DNA from: Phlegmacium glaucopus
Taxonomy: Eukaryota; Basidiomycota; Agaricomycetes; Agaricales; Cortinariaceae
Reading direction: 5' to 3'
Length of the DNA: 64,000 nt
Assembly (NCBI GenBank): GCA_015039465.1
Contig: MU130494.1
Coordinates: 132,651 to 196,650, forward strand
The notes under the pieces were generated by a model, which was given only the letters and a program-made list of their open reading frames with translations, did not search any database and was not told the origin of the DNA. Positions 46,803-57,782 of this stretch are shown here, piece by piece (position 1 is the stretch's first letter; every line of letters starts with the position of its first letter). The position numbers and the translations under genes were made by a program.

Positions 46803-47231
46803 TTATAATCCCTTGCATCACATTTGTGTGACGGATCACTCTTGAACCAGAACCACCACTCTATGTCATCATATAGACGCATGGCAGCGATCTTGATATC
46901 CCGAGAGACCTTTCTGAAGGGCATAGTAGCAGAGCAGGGCGAGATTCAGCGTTTGTGGTGCATAAACCCTAGCCTAGGGTTCTATTTTACATTGTTTGTA
47001 TCTACCGCGCGAAATTTAGGGACCGCCAACCTTTTTGCAAAAGAGCGAAATGAACAATACTAACATTAAATAATCATATGGATACAGGATATCTACTGCA
47101 ATAACTATGGTATTTTTAAATCAACAAGTTGCGTCTAAGGATGTGCAAGGATAGTTGAAAATATAATATCTATGGCAAATGGCGAATTAGTAGAAAGCTG
47201 CAATGAAATACTAGACAATAGGGTATAAACA
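46803..47231. other. about 430 bp without a gene
   Basis: AT-rich sequence between the copia LTR and the end of the minus-strand transposase. No frame or repeat is recognised. Confidence 0.5.
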
Positions 47232-48650
47232 TTAGGATAACTTTGTCTGTTCAAGGTCATCCATCAAAGTCTCAGGTAGAACACAATGGTCGTGATATTT
47301 CCTCGCTGCCCAGGCAGCTTGTTGTCCATTGAGGCCCTTATCATATGCATCAATGAATCGACGGGAACGATTTGCAAAGCTAAAAGTCTGAGACATCAGT
47401 GTTTGCTAAATATAGCATTAAGAAAGTTAGATCGCACCGGTGCATCGACTCGAGAGGGATAGCATCTAAAGCTGCCAGTGCATTTCTTTTGAGGTGATCT
47501 TCTTGTGACGATTCCGGATTCAAGCGATATAGCCACTTTGCATAGCCCCAGCATTGCTCAATGAAGTTGAGCTCGCAATGAAACTTCGGGAGAAAGATCA
47601 CTTGAAATCCACAGGCATTGCAAGTCGCTTCAAGAATCGTGTTGATATTCACAAAGTCCAGTTCATTGAACAGTATGCGATGGCAACAGCAGTCCAAAGC
47701 AGGTGGTGCACAATTGAACGACTTACATTCCGCTCGTAATTTCTGTATATCTTTATACCCGTGCTCTTCAAGGATTATGACCATACCTTTGAAGATACCA
47801 GCCCATTCATGTCCATCAGGAAAATATAATGACTGCACTGTCCCATCAGGAAGAAACTGCATCACTCATCCAAACTTTCTCCTTTGTGAGTGACCCATCA
47901 GGATTGTACACCAAGTTTCCCAAAGCATCACGTTTTGTGGCATCGATCCCCCAATTCTTGCCTATTTTTGGAGTAAATTTTGGCATGCGGCGTGCGGTGA
48001 CTGAAGCTTCAGGCCTTTTGAGATGGCTTGGCGTGTTATTATAGACAAAGCAATGGTCGTATTCAGGGTAAAATTTAGTGAGGATGTCCCTTATCAAATG
48101 TCATAGATCGAGTGTTCGTGTAAAAGTTGAGCATTGTCTGCATTCCTTCCATTCGAATCCTCATGAATGGATCTATTTTAGGATCTTTATGCCTGGCGCC
48201 TGTTTTCCTTGGTGGATGCAAGATTGCCTTCAGGTCTTTCAAAGCATCCGCTGCCTGTAAATGTGTTGGCGCTTGGCATAGATGTCCATTGCGTTTATCC
48301 GCTTCCTTCTAGCATGTATCATTCTGTGGCTGTGTGCTCTCGCGTGAACTCCCTGGCTGTCCTTCATCGCGTAAATTTGCCTCCTGATGAACTGGATCGC
48401 GTAAAGTCACATCATCCAATCTATCCCCTTCAGTTTCAACATCTTCAATGACATCATTCCTATCATTCTCCTCATCACTTAGCTCATCATCTGGGTCCTC
48501 AATGAGAGCAGGGACCTCGCAGGGTTGGGTTGCCATGTCTTGGCCAAGGTCCCCATTGCAGGTCTGGACAGAGTCCATGAAAAAAGGCTCAGATAGCCTC
48601 TCAGCCATGTTTGCACCCAGTGAGACTGTGAATATGTGGACAAACTGCAT
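47232..48650 (-). pseudogene. DDE-superfamily transposase, internally deleted and frameshifted
   Basis: The gene reads from about 48650 down to TAA 47232-47234. The acidic N-terminus (DPDDELSDEENDRNDVIED) is followed by LKAILHPPRKTGARHKDP, the characteristic N-terminal block of a basidiomycete DDE family, and FMRIRMEGMQTMLNFY. The central helix-turn-helix part expected next is missing. The frame resumes in the catalytic region: FYPEYDHCFVYNNTPSHLKR (the usual Asp appears replaced), KIGKNWGIDATKRDALGNLV, then after a one-base shift at about 47862 QSLYFPDGHEWAGIFKGM and FLPKFHCELNFIEQCWGYAK with the last acidic residue. A 58-bp intron (donor GTGCGA, acceptor TTTTAG, about 47383-47440) restores SRRFIDAYDKGLNGQQAAWA. 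Not functional. Confidence 0.8.
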
Positions 48651-48767
48651 GGGTACAGATGCCTCGAAGTCTGGTACATTGTACTGATGCTCTCCAAAGC
48701 CCGGTATGTGATTCCTCAGGCTCTGAGATGTTGAATTTATGTTAGTAATAATCTAGGATAAGGTCTT

Positions 48768-49123
48768 TGTAAGGGCAACCGCGGCAATGACAACCTCAGA
48801 GACCTAGCAGGAGATCCTAAATAAATGCATTGATGCTACACAACACAAGAGGGCTCACCTAGCAGGAGATCCTAAAAGGAAAGGATGGGAATCCTGCTAG
48901 GGGGAGTCTTGTACATATATACCATACGATAAATGATGGGAATGTAAAAGGGACAAATGGAGAAAGTGAAGAACACCATGACAACCATGCTGCCCCTATG
49001 TCTGTGTCCGTCGATCTGACCGTCAGGGCCATAGTCACCTTCGATGAGGAGGGACATACGGCGGGGGCACTGGACCGATCACGGGACGGACAGAAGACAG
49101 AAGGGATGGGACGTCCCCTGACA
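48768..49123 (-). repeat. chromovirus LTR, 3' copy
   Basis: Reads TGTAAGGGCAACCGC..CCCCTGACA on the plus strand, 356 bp. It matches 54294-54651 with a number of substitutions and small indels. It carries a doubled CCTAGCAGGAGATCCTAAA and a TACATATATACC motif. Confidence 0.92.
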
Positions 49124-49129
49124 TCCACC

Positions 49130-52100
49130 CCCCCCTTCAAGGAAGTGGCGTCCCGACACTGAGCAAGAGGAACATTGAAGGCGATCGTCTGAATATGACG
49201 AGCGGCGCCTGGGTGACGCAGATAGAAGTCGGCCACCAGCTGAGGGGCATGCACGTTGTCCCACGGTTCCCAAGAGTTGTGCTCGATACCGAAACCCTCC
49301 CACTTGACCAAATAATGCAGTTTCCGGTTAATCACCTTGCTGTCCAGAATTTCCTCCACCACCCACTCCTCTTCACCGTCGATGATCTCTGGAAGCGGTG
49401 GAATTTGCACGTTGCGACCCGCGATTGGATCCGTGGGAGCAGGAGACAGCTTGACCATGTTGAAGACTGGGTGCAGGCGGCCCATGGACGGGGGTAGCTG
49501 GAGCCGATATGCACCATTACCAGCCTTAGAGACTACCGGGAAGGGGCCCAGCCGTCGATGCAAAAGTTTCCGTGACGGTCTGCTGGTTCGGATACTGGAC
49601 GCATCAAGGTAGACCATGTTGCCCATGCTGTACTCCGGGGATGGGACGCGTTTCTGATTGTAATACCGCGTCATGTCATCCTTAGACTTGACCAATGCCG
49701 CCTTCGCCTCCTCCAGGGTGTCCCTCATACGGTCTGTGAACTCGTTAATGGATTCCACACGGGACGGTCACTGGAGCGGCTCGAAGCCCATCCGTGGGAC
49801 TCGCCCGGTGTCAAGGAGGAAAGGAGGCTGCTGCGTAGAGGAATGGACCTGGTTGTTGTACTGGAATTCTGCGAATGGCAATAAGCTGACCCAGTCGTCC
49901 CTGTCTCTGGTTGGTGAAGAGATGGAGGTACTGTTCCAGCTCCTGGTTCACCCGTTCCGTCTGTCCGTCCCCCTGTGGATGATAAACCGTCGTAGCAGCC
50001 AGCTTGACATCAAGCAGCCGGTATAGTTCCTGCGTGAACTCTGCCACAAACTGGGGGCCCCGGTCCGAGACTACTTTCCGGGGGAGACCATGGTGCTTCC
50101 ACACATGGCTGGGGAAAAGCAGGGCCGTCCCGGCCACGGAAATAGTCGTAACAGTAGGAACAAAGTGAGCACGCTTGGTGACGGAGTCGACAACGACCAT
50201 GATGGAATCGTAACCTGTGGACTGAGGTAACTCGACGATGAAGTCCACACTGATTGTATCCCATGGAGCGTCCGGAACTGGAAGCGGATGAAGTTCTCCG
50301 TAGGGAGGATGATGGACGGGCTTGGTACGGGTGCACATGTCGCAAGTGGAGACGTACTTGCCGATGTACCTAGACATATTCAGCCACCAATAATTGCAGG
50401 ACACGAGTTCCAGAGTTTTCCATCAACCGCTATGTCCAGCCAATCTGAAGTCATGAGAGAGTGACACGATCCGTCTCCGGAGATCAGAGGTATCCAGGAC
50501 GTAGATCTTGCCCTGAAAGAACAGAAGACCTTCGTCCATCGACCATTCTGCTGTCTTCAGACCTCAGGCGGAAGTTTTCCGCAACTCTGCTGCCACCTTC
50601 ACCACAGCTTCCTCTCCTTCCCTGTCCCAGACACCCTTCCATATATCGCATAAGAGTTCCCGTTCTTCCCCCACAGCTTCCAAACCCTCAAGGGCACGGA
50701 TTGCGAAGAGACCTGGAGGTAAGAGGACTATGTTGCTATTATCCTCTGAGCCCGTCCCATGATCGGAATGATGGGACAGCGCATCCGGTTTTCCCATGCT
50801 CTTCCCTGGACGGTGGTGCAGGACAAAGTCAAATTGGGCTAGAAATAGTGACCACCTAGCCTGCCGGCGGTTAAGTTTCTTGGCCGACATGAAGTACTCC
50901 AGGTTTTTGTGGTCTGTCCAAATTTCGCACCGATGTTCCGCCCCTTCCATGAAATGCCTCCACTCTTGCAACGCTCTTACAATTGCTAACATCTCCTTGT
51001 CATGGATTTCGTAATTCTGTTCCACAGGGGAGAGGGACTTGGAGAGGAATGCTACCGGGTGCCATTTACTGTCTTCCGATGACTGCTGAGACAGTACCGC
51101 ACCAGTGGCGTAGTCCAAGCTATCCACTTCTATCCAGAACGGCTTCGAATTATCCGGCATAGCAAGAATGGGAGCTGAGGTGATCCGTGTTTTCAAGGAA
51201 TCAAACGCCAACTGCTCTTCAAGACCCCACTTCCACTTTGTGTCTTTCTTAGTAAGGTCAAAGAGAGGATGGGCCAGATGGGAGAACTTTTCGATGAACC
51301 GACAGTAGAAGTTGGTGAATCCGAGGAAGGACTGTACTTCCTTCCGGTTAGATGGGACCGGCCATTACGTCACTCTGGCGACCTTGACAGGGTCCATCTT
51401 CACGGAATTCTGTGAAATGATGATGCCCAGATACTCCACTTTGGTCCTCTCGAATTCGCATTTTTCCAGTTTGAGGAAGAGGTTGTGCTGAAGGAGCAAC
51501 TCCATCACCTTCCGCGTGACCTTCCGATGTTCCTCGAGGCTGTCCGTGAATATAAGGACGTCGTCCAGATACACCACTACAGAACCTTCGGAGATCAGCT
51601 GTTCGAAGACATCGTCCATCATAGTCTGGAACATCGCCGGGCTGTTACAAAGGCCGAAGAACATGACCAGAGGTTCAAAGAGGCCTCGGTTGGTTCGGAA
51701 GGCTGCCTTCCACTCGTCCCCTTCCTTCATCCGGATGTTGTTAAAACCCCATCAGACATCGAGTTTAGTGAAGTATTTTTCTCCCCTAAGTTTGTTGATC
51801 AACTCAGAGATGAGGGGGAGCAGATACTTGTTCTTGACGGTCATGGCATTGAGGGCTCTGTAGTCCTGGACCAGACGGAGACTTCCATCTTTCTTCTTAA
51901 TGAAAAAGACTGGAGAGGCCATCAGAGATTTAGATGGACGGATCCGTCCGGTTTCCAAGTTTTCCTTCAGGAACTGGTCAAGCTCTTTCTGTTCCGTTGG
52001 GGCCAAAGGATACACTTTGCAGTTAGAGGCCTTCTCCCCGGGAATCAGCTCGATTGCGTGGTCCCACTTCCTGGATCCTGGAAGTGCGTCGAAGGATTTT

Positions 52101-53011
52101 TTGGAAAAGACGCTGTCAAACTCCTTTAGGTAGTCAGGGATGGTCTGTCCAGGCGGGGCGGATGATTCGGAGTTGAGTTTGAATGCCTTGGCTAGACATT
52201 GAGAGATGGTGGAGGCAGCACGTATTTCTGTCGGGGCAGCAGGGAGAAGACCGGTGGCAAAGATACGATCCCCTGTATCGATTGACTCGTCCGTGCCTTC
52301 TTCCTCTTCCTCAGAATCGGCTAAGAGCTCTGGGAGGGGGCCCGCGGAAATGACTTCCATCCGCCAGATCTCTGCCTTCCTAATCAACCTCTCCTCTCGA
52401 GCCTCGTCTCTACATCCGGAGCAACAACGGGGCAGACAATGGGACATCTTAACTTCCCTGGTGGACCAGTCTATCTCAGGATTGTGTTTCCACAGCCAAG
52501 AGTGTCCGAGGATGAGCTTTTGCTTCCCCAGGCTGGTGACGGTGAACAAGGTTCTCTCGGAATGTTTCCGATATCTCAAGATGAGGTCTGCCACTTCTGT
52601 AATAGAACCAGCTTTGTTCAGAGTTCTGTTGATATTGTAGACCGGAATCGGTTCAGAGAGCTTCCGTACACGGAACCGATTGCTTCTGATGTAGTGACGG
52701 TCAATGAACTCCCCGGTGGCCCCCGAGTCCACAAGAGAATCGAGGGACTTCATTTCTCCCGTATCCGTGGTCTCCAGCTCGACCTTGATCTTAAGAGAAG
52801 TCGAGTTATCTTCAGAGGAAGTGACGATGAATTTTGACAGAAGTCGTCGTTCCCACTTGGGACATCTCGGGCAGGAGGATTCCGTGTGGCGGATGACTTG
52901 TTCCGGGACTGAATTTTGCACGACTTCGTTCGGTTCAACTGTTTTATTGATGGAAAATGTATGTAAAACAGAGAAACGGTTACAATACGGCAACGAGGGC
53001 ATGCGGTTCAC
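49130..53011 (-). pseudogene. chromovirus pol: protease, RT, RNase H, integrase, chromodomain
   Basis: Protease: LVDSGATGEFIDRHY near 52730. Reverse transcriptase: VFFIKKKDGSLRLVQDYRAL near 51880, then after a TGA at 51752-51754 (LDV*WGF, Arg in the family) SEGSVVVYLDDVLIFTD near 51560. RNase H: PFWIEVDSLDYATGAVLSQ and EIHDKEMLAIVRALQEW at 51150-50960. TGA codons at 50564-50566 and 50423-50425 again stand where Arg is expected (GHSG*WKTLEL). Integrase: DTISVDFIVELP, VSDRGPQFVAEF and GQTERVNQELEQ show the D, D and E residues (50250-49930). After a shift and a TGA at 49768-49770 the C-terminus carries a chromodomain (EEEWVVEEILDSKV, HYLVKWEGFG, NSWEPWDNV, 49370-49240). Not translatable as it stands. 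Confidence 0.92.
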
Positions 53012-53151
53012 TCGTTGCAGGAAGGAAAATCCTCCTGCTTTAATTCCACCTGCTCCTCGGTTTCCGTCTCCGGATGCGGATCACTCGGCACCGTGTCAAG
53101 TTCTGCAAGACGGTCCTCTAAGTAGCTTTGGAGTTCATCCACGGTCAAGCC

Positions 53152-54237
53152 TCAGATGTCGAACTGAGTGGGACAATCATGCGCTTTGTGCCCCGACTTT
53201 CCGCATCTGTAACAGGAGAAGGGTAGTGGGTGCGTCTTCCGGTTTGCATCAATGTCCATCGGGACCGGGTTTCCGGGGGTAGGGTTACGGAAGTGATCGG
53301 AAGTGATGAGTCTGATGTCCCGGGGCCTGGAACTGAATGGTGTTGAAGGCAGGCAGGCGGGGTTGGGCCGGGACCATGTTCGGTGCACGATAGGATGACC
53401 GGAAGGCCTCGTTGGTGGCTCGATTCTTATCGATTGTCTGAGCCGCAGTGTACCAGCTAAGCGGGACCATGTCAGAGGGTCTTCCGGATGCCATAGTCGC
53501 AATGGCGTTCTGAATCTGGGGGTCGAGGCCCCTACGGAATTTCACCACTATGGTTTTGGGGTCGGTGTAACCGGCTTCCGTGATGAGGTCCTGAAATTCG
53601 TCGAGGTAATCGTCGACGGAGCGGCTTTTCTGGAAATAAGCCACGGACTCTAGGCGGTGGCTGCGGAGTCTTCGTAGACCGGACAGAACTCCTTTTTGAA
53701 CTCATCTCGGAAATGTTCCCAGTCCAGGAATTTGCAGAAGCTTTTGTTTTCGGGTTGCTCCTCCCAACGGAATATGCAGGCGGCCCACTTGGCAGCACGT
53801 CCAGCTTTCATGTAGGACATAGCCCACACGATTTTGGCTTGGTTGTCCGAAAAGGATGTTGAACACAGCCATATGTACGTTTGGCATGAATTAAGGAATG
53901 CCATTCCTTTTGTACGGTCCCCGTCAAATTCGGACGGAAGGGCCGGTTTAGGACCCTTGGGAGTTCTGGATGCGGACTGCGGAGTCGGATGTGCATGATC
54001 AGGGGTATGTGTGTCGGAGGGTGTGAGTCGGGAGAGGAGAAGATCCAATTTGTGTTGGGTGTTTGCGTCCTTAGCCTGCATCTCAGCAAGGGCTTGCTCT
54101 AGGGCCATAAGTCTTTCACTTTCCATAGCGAGCGAAGGGTCCTTGTCAAGTGATACAGTTTCCGGGAGCGCGGAGGAGTGATCCGGAGCGGTCGAGTACA
54201 CGGAGTCGGTGGAGTCCGAATCAGGACTGCTGAACAC
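53152..54237 (-). pseudogene. chromovirus gag (CCHC zinc knuckle), broken
   Basis: The N-terminal part (54237-53650) contains a Ser/Pro-rich start, a heptad region EQALAEMQAKDANTQHKLDL and the gag core KPALPSEFDGDRTKGMAFLN. A shift near 53645 leads to YFQKSRSVDDYLDEFQDLI and PKTIVVKFRRGLDPQIQNAI. Another shift near 53330 leads to MDIDANRKTHPLPFSCYRC and the zinc knuckle CYRCGKSGHKAHDC. A TGA at 53152-53154 follows FDI where the family has Arg. The frame then continues GLTVDELQSYLEDRLAEL. Confidence 0.88.
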
Positions 54238-54293
54238 GACTATGGTGGGCTGGCTATAGGCTCAGATCGGATCCTTGAGAGATCCTTTCCTGA

Positions 54294-54651
54294 TGTAAGG
54301 GCAACCGCAGCAATGACAACCTCAGAGACCTAGCAGGAGATCCTAAATATATGCATAGACACTACATAACACAAGAGGGCTCACCTAGCAGGAGATCCTA
54401 AAAGGAAAGGATGAAAATCCTGCTAGGGTGGGGTCTCGTACATATATACCGTACAATAAATGATAAGAATGTAAAAAGAAAGACAAATGGAGAAAGCGAG
54501 AACACCATGACAACTATGCACCCCTATGTCTGTGTCCGTCGATCTGACCATCAGGGCCATGCTCACCTCCGATGAGGGGGGATGTACGGCGGGGGCACTG
54601 GACCGATCACGGGACGGACGGAAGACGGAAGGGACAAAGCGTCCCCTGACA
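54294..54651 (-). repeat. chromovirus LTR, 5' copy
   Basis: 358 bp, same ends as the 3' copy (TGTAAGGGCAACCGC, CCCCTGACA). The clear divergence between the two LTRs means the insertion is not recent, or that the two ends come from different elements. Confidence 0.92.
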
Positions 54652-54659
54652 TTTACTCT

Positions 54660-55025
54660 CCCCCACCTAATTCCGCACAGACTCCGAGCTGTCCGCGCGG
54701 AGTCCATGCAGACTGCTCAGACTTTACTCAGATTTCTTTTGGCAGAATGAACAGCCAAATTTCCAGTCCAAGTCCGAGTGAAGTCCAAGTGGAGTCTTAG
54801 TAAACATGCTAGGACTTGGATTTCCTAGTTAGGAGTCTGTTCGGATTCTGTTTGGAATTCTGCGGACTGCTCGGATTAGGCCGAACAGTCCGAGCTCATG
54901 TCATGACCCTTTTCTATACTAAAAATAAAAAAATTTGCAGCATCGAGAATCGAACCCAGGACCACAGCAATAGACCACAGCAATAGCCGTTATACCACAC
55001 AGGCTTTCTGACTACGGTAAATATA
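54660..55025 (-). mobile_element. tRNA-headed SINE-like unit with GAGTCC-rich body, copy 1
   Basis: On the minus strand from about 55025 the sequence reads like a pol III promoter: TGTGGTATAACGG (A box) and about 45 bp later GGGTTCGATTC (B box), then a T-rich stretch. Toward 54660 follow many variants of GGACTCC, GAGTCC and TCGGA. The same order of parts is seen at 57240-57645. No coding frame. Confidence 0.7.
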
Positions 55026-55041
55026 GCTCTATATAATATCC

Positions 55042-55500
55042 ATGGACTCAGGGTTCAGGGTTACGGTAAACAAATGCAACGTTCATTTCGTTGCTTCCCA
55101 CCACCCCACATCGTCACCACCACCTGCCACGACCACCACTACAGCTATGCAAACCCGCGCCAACGCCAGCTCAACGAGAAGCCGTCGCAACGGCTCACCT
55201 CCACCGCACAGTGCCCCCCCCCCTCACCGGGGGGGATTTTTTATTATTATCTTCTGGATCACTCTTTGTTCTCTTCTCTCTTCAACTATCCTTGTTGTCG
55301 GTCTTTGGTGTCACAATAACATTGAGCCTGGATCAATGCTGCCCGAAGAATTAGATATGACGGGTCGAACAAAAGGCTTATTCCACCTCCTCAGATCCTT
55401 TTCTTGCATGTCCGCTATTGGTCAGCCGTTCTACTACTTCACCGAGCTTTCTTAGCATAATTAAAGGCGATGTCACATCAGTAAAGGGTTCTGGCTCTCT
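55042..55500 (+). pseudogene. fragmentary reading frame, KDZ-unit-like start
   Basis: A frame contains MQTRANASSTRSRRNG and then a homopolymer-rich PPPHSAPPPHRGG. The position directly after a SINE-like unit and the basic start resemble the beginning of the gene at 57783. It is followed by a hydrophobic stretch and a stop. Probably the dead 5' end of a related gene; weak evidence. Confidence 0.3.
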
Positions 55501-55765
55501 GGACAAGCTGCCCTACATCGTTTCTGGCACTAATGGGATTCGGAAAATTTCAGAGGCGAAATATCGAGCGGTTTATTCTATCGGGATCGTCCTAATCTAG
55601 CGGCCAATTTGGCCACATTTTATCACTAGATCGATTATTCTCTGACTATTTTCTTTGGCCCCTGAAATTTTTATCATTTTCGGCCAACTTGGCCACGTTT
55701 CTTAGTTTCTCGGCCAATTTGGCCGCATTTTACATTCAGTCGTTGTCGTAATTATACTACTATAT
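55501..55765 (+). repeat. dispersed unit: foldback arm + GGCC-palindrome repeat, copy 3
   Basis: 55501-55583 matches 10666-10747 almost base for base and 55594-55765 matches 10756-10930. Palindromes here have lost symmetry (GGCCAATTTGGCCACA, GGCCAACTTGGCCACG: G to A at CpG). The 3' direct repeat is missing. Confidence 0.88.
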
Positions 55766-56828
55766 GCGTCTTTAAAAAAAGAATGAAATAAAATTTATAC
55801 TTGGGTGTCTCAAGCCCCTGGACTCGTAACGATTTGATTGTAATACATTGTAAATGATCGTAAATTGGATTGTAATTGATCGTAAAATGAGTGTTTGTAA
55901 TTATTTCGTGATGAAAGCGTCTTCAGTGTCGTTCGACAGCCTGAGAAAAATAAACAAAGTATGACACACATCCTGATAGTCTTTGGGTGGATCTCCACTG
56001 CTTTTCGGTCACCTAAACGTCTCCTGTGCTTATGCAGCTTATCAAACTCCAACAAACTGCAGAGCACAGACTGCTCAGCACACACGGACATTTAGATGAG
56101 GATTCAAGTAGACTATATTTCTATACTAGTAGTTCTCACATCAAAGGTCCTGTGAATAATTAATTAATTAATAGAGAGGAAAGGAACGGTACAGCTGTTT
56201 CATCGACCATTGATCGATCATTGACCAATTTGGGGGCTCGTAGGTTCTGTTCTGTAACAACAGCGTGCTAATGAAGTTAGCTATTATTTTTATTGTCTGC
56301 TATTTTTTATGGATGAAATTTTTGTTAGGTCACAGGTGGTTATTGTTGAGAGATTTGAGAACGCTGACAACGAGGCAAGCTAGATATATGATAATGTGCA
56401 TATTGTCAAGACGTCTGAAGGAGTTTTATTGAAAGTTGGTTGGTGTGTGAGGCAGCGCAATAAGAATTAGAGGACAACACGCGTTCTGCAATGCCAATTG
56501 TCGCCTTGGTGGCACAGCCACTATCACCGACACACACGCCGAAAATTTGGACATCAAAAAGTTTCCCACACCGGGTTGCCAAACACAAAATTATGGAAAG
56601 TTGGGGGTTTCTCGATTTAACCGGGTTTCCAAATAGAATTATCCAATTTTAGGTGTATAATTGACTACTGTATAGAATTTGTTAGAATTTGTTAAATAAG
56701 TACCTCACGGCGCTTCAAAAATCGGAGTTTGAAAGTCATTGATTAGCGGCATCAGCTGTTTTTCAAACCTTATTACTTTTTCAACTCAACATCAACACGA
56801 CAACCGCCTGCACGATTTGCCATTCAAG

Positions 56829-57178
56829 ATGGACTCCGACACTCCTGCCCTCAACGCCGACGGGACGCTGAAAGATGCGTCCGAACTCGAGTTCTTCAAC
56901 TCCCCTTCCGACCAGCGCCCACTGACAAGAACGGATCACCATTCTGACAGCAGTGGGAGTGAGGCCTCAGACCCGATGCCTCGTGGGCTCAAAGGCAAAC
57001 AAATAGCTGACAAAGTGGCCGGTAAGCACGAGCGCAGAAGGGGAGTTTTTTTGAGAAAAACTTTGCTGGTAAGCCATTTTCTGCGTTTTTTCTTCATAAC
57101 TAACATGTATTGTTGCTTCTAGTGCATTCACTGACCCCATCTGGGTCTAATAAATTCTTTTCTAAGAACTTCGTAGGT
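56829..57178 (+). pseudogene. 5' fragment of a KDZ-associated type gene
   Basis: The frame MDSDTPALNADGTLKDASEL, then EFFNSPSDQRPL and PRGLKGKQIADKVAGKHERR is a start I recall from multicopy basidiomycete genes near KDZ transposons. A GTAAGC donor at about 57070 and a CTTCTAG acceptor at about 57121 lead to HSLTPSGSNKFFSKNFVG. After the next GTAAGG the SINE-like unit at 57240 replaces the rest. Hence only the first one or two exons remain. Confidence 0.5.
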
Positions 57179-57239
57179 AAGGCTTTCAATTCTTCCTTAA
57201 ATTACTCAAACTGACGTATATTTTTACTCTAAGTTGGCT

Positions 57240-57645
57240 CACCTAGTACTTCCGCGGGAGGTCTTTACAGTGCCCCACGGTTTCCGCTCGGAGTCCGAGT
57301 GGAATCCGAGTATTCCAAGGAATACACTCGGACTCCACTCGGACTATCTCCTAGCAGGCAAATCCCTTATTTTTATGCTTTTTGTCCACTCGGAATCCGA
57401 GTGGATTTTGACAAATTTACTCGGAATCCATTCGGATTCATGAGTCCGAATTGAGACTGGAGGTTATTCCAAGTGGAGTCCAAGTGGATTCCAAGTGGAT
57501 TCCAAGTGGATTCCAAGTAGATTCCGACTCAATTCTCAGTAGGATAGATTTTAAAAAAAATGTAGTCCATTAGAATCGAACCCTAAGCCACCGGAAATAA
57601 TAACAACCAGCAATATACCACTTGAGCCATAGTACTATGTAGAAT
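57240..57645 (-). mobile_element. tRNA-headed SINE-like unit with GAGTCC-rich body, copy 2
   Basis: Minus strand from about 57645: TGGCTCAAGTGG (near-perfect A box), then AGGGTTCGATTC (B box) about 40 bp on, a T-tract, and a long body of AATCCACTTGGAATCC / GGACTCCACTCGGA repeats. The end (plus strand 57243-57281) reads CTAGTACTTCCGCGGGAGGT and CAGTGCCCCACGG; its inverse is at 63360-63392. Confidence 0.75.
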
Positions 57646-57782
57646 ATATTAAAACCGGGTAAATATATATCCCACTCTTCAGCTGAAATCCTAAAGAAGA
57701 CATTGGGCATTGTCACAACCCTTCGCTCTCATCGTCACTCACAACCCTTTGCCCTCATTGTCACTCACAACAATCAACAACC

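Larger units (their letters stand above)
48768..54651 (-). mobile_element. Ty3/gypsy chromovirus, full-length but inactive (5.9 kb)
   Basis: Two LTRs (48768-49123 and 54294-54651) bound gag, protease, reverse transcriptase, RNase H, integrase and a chromodomain in the order of a chromovirus, all on the minus strand. Frames are broken by several stops and shifts. The bases next to the outer LTR ends (GTCTT and TTTAC) do not form a target duplication. The minus-strand purine tract lies directly 5' of the 3' LTR at about 49124-49140. Confidence 0.92.
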
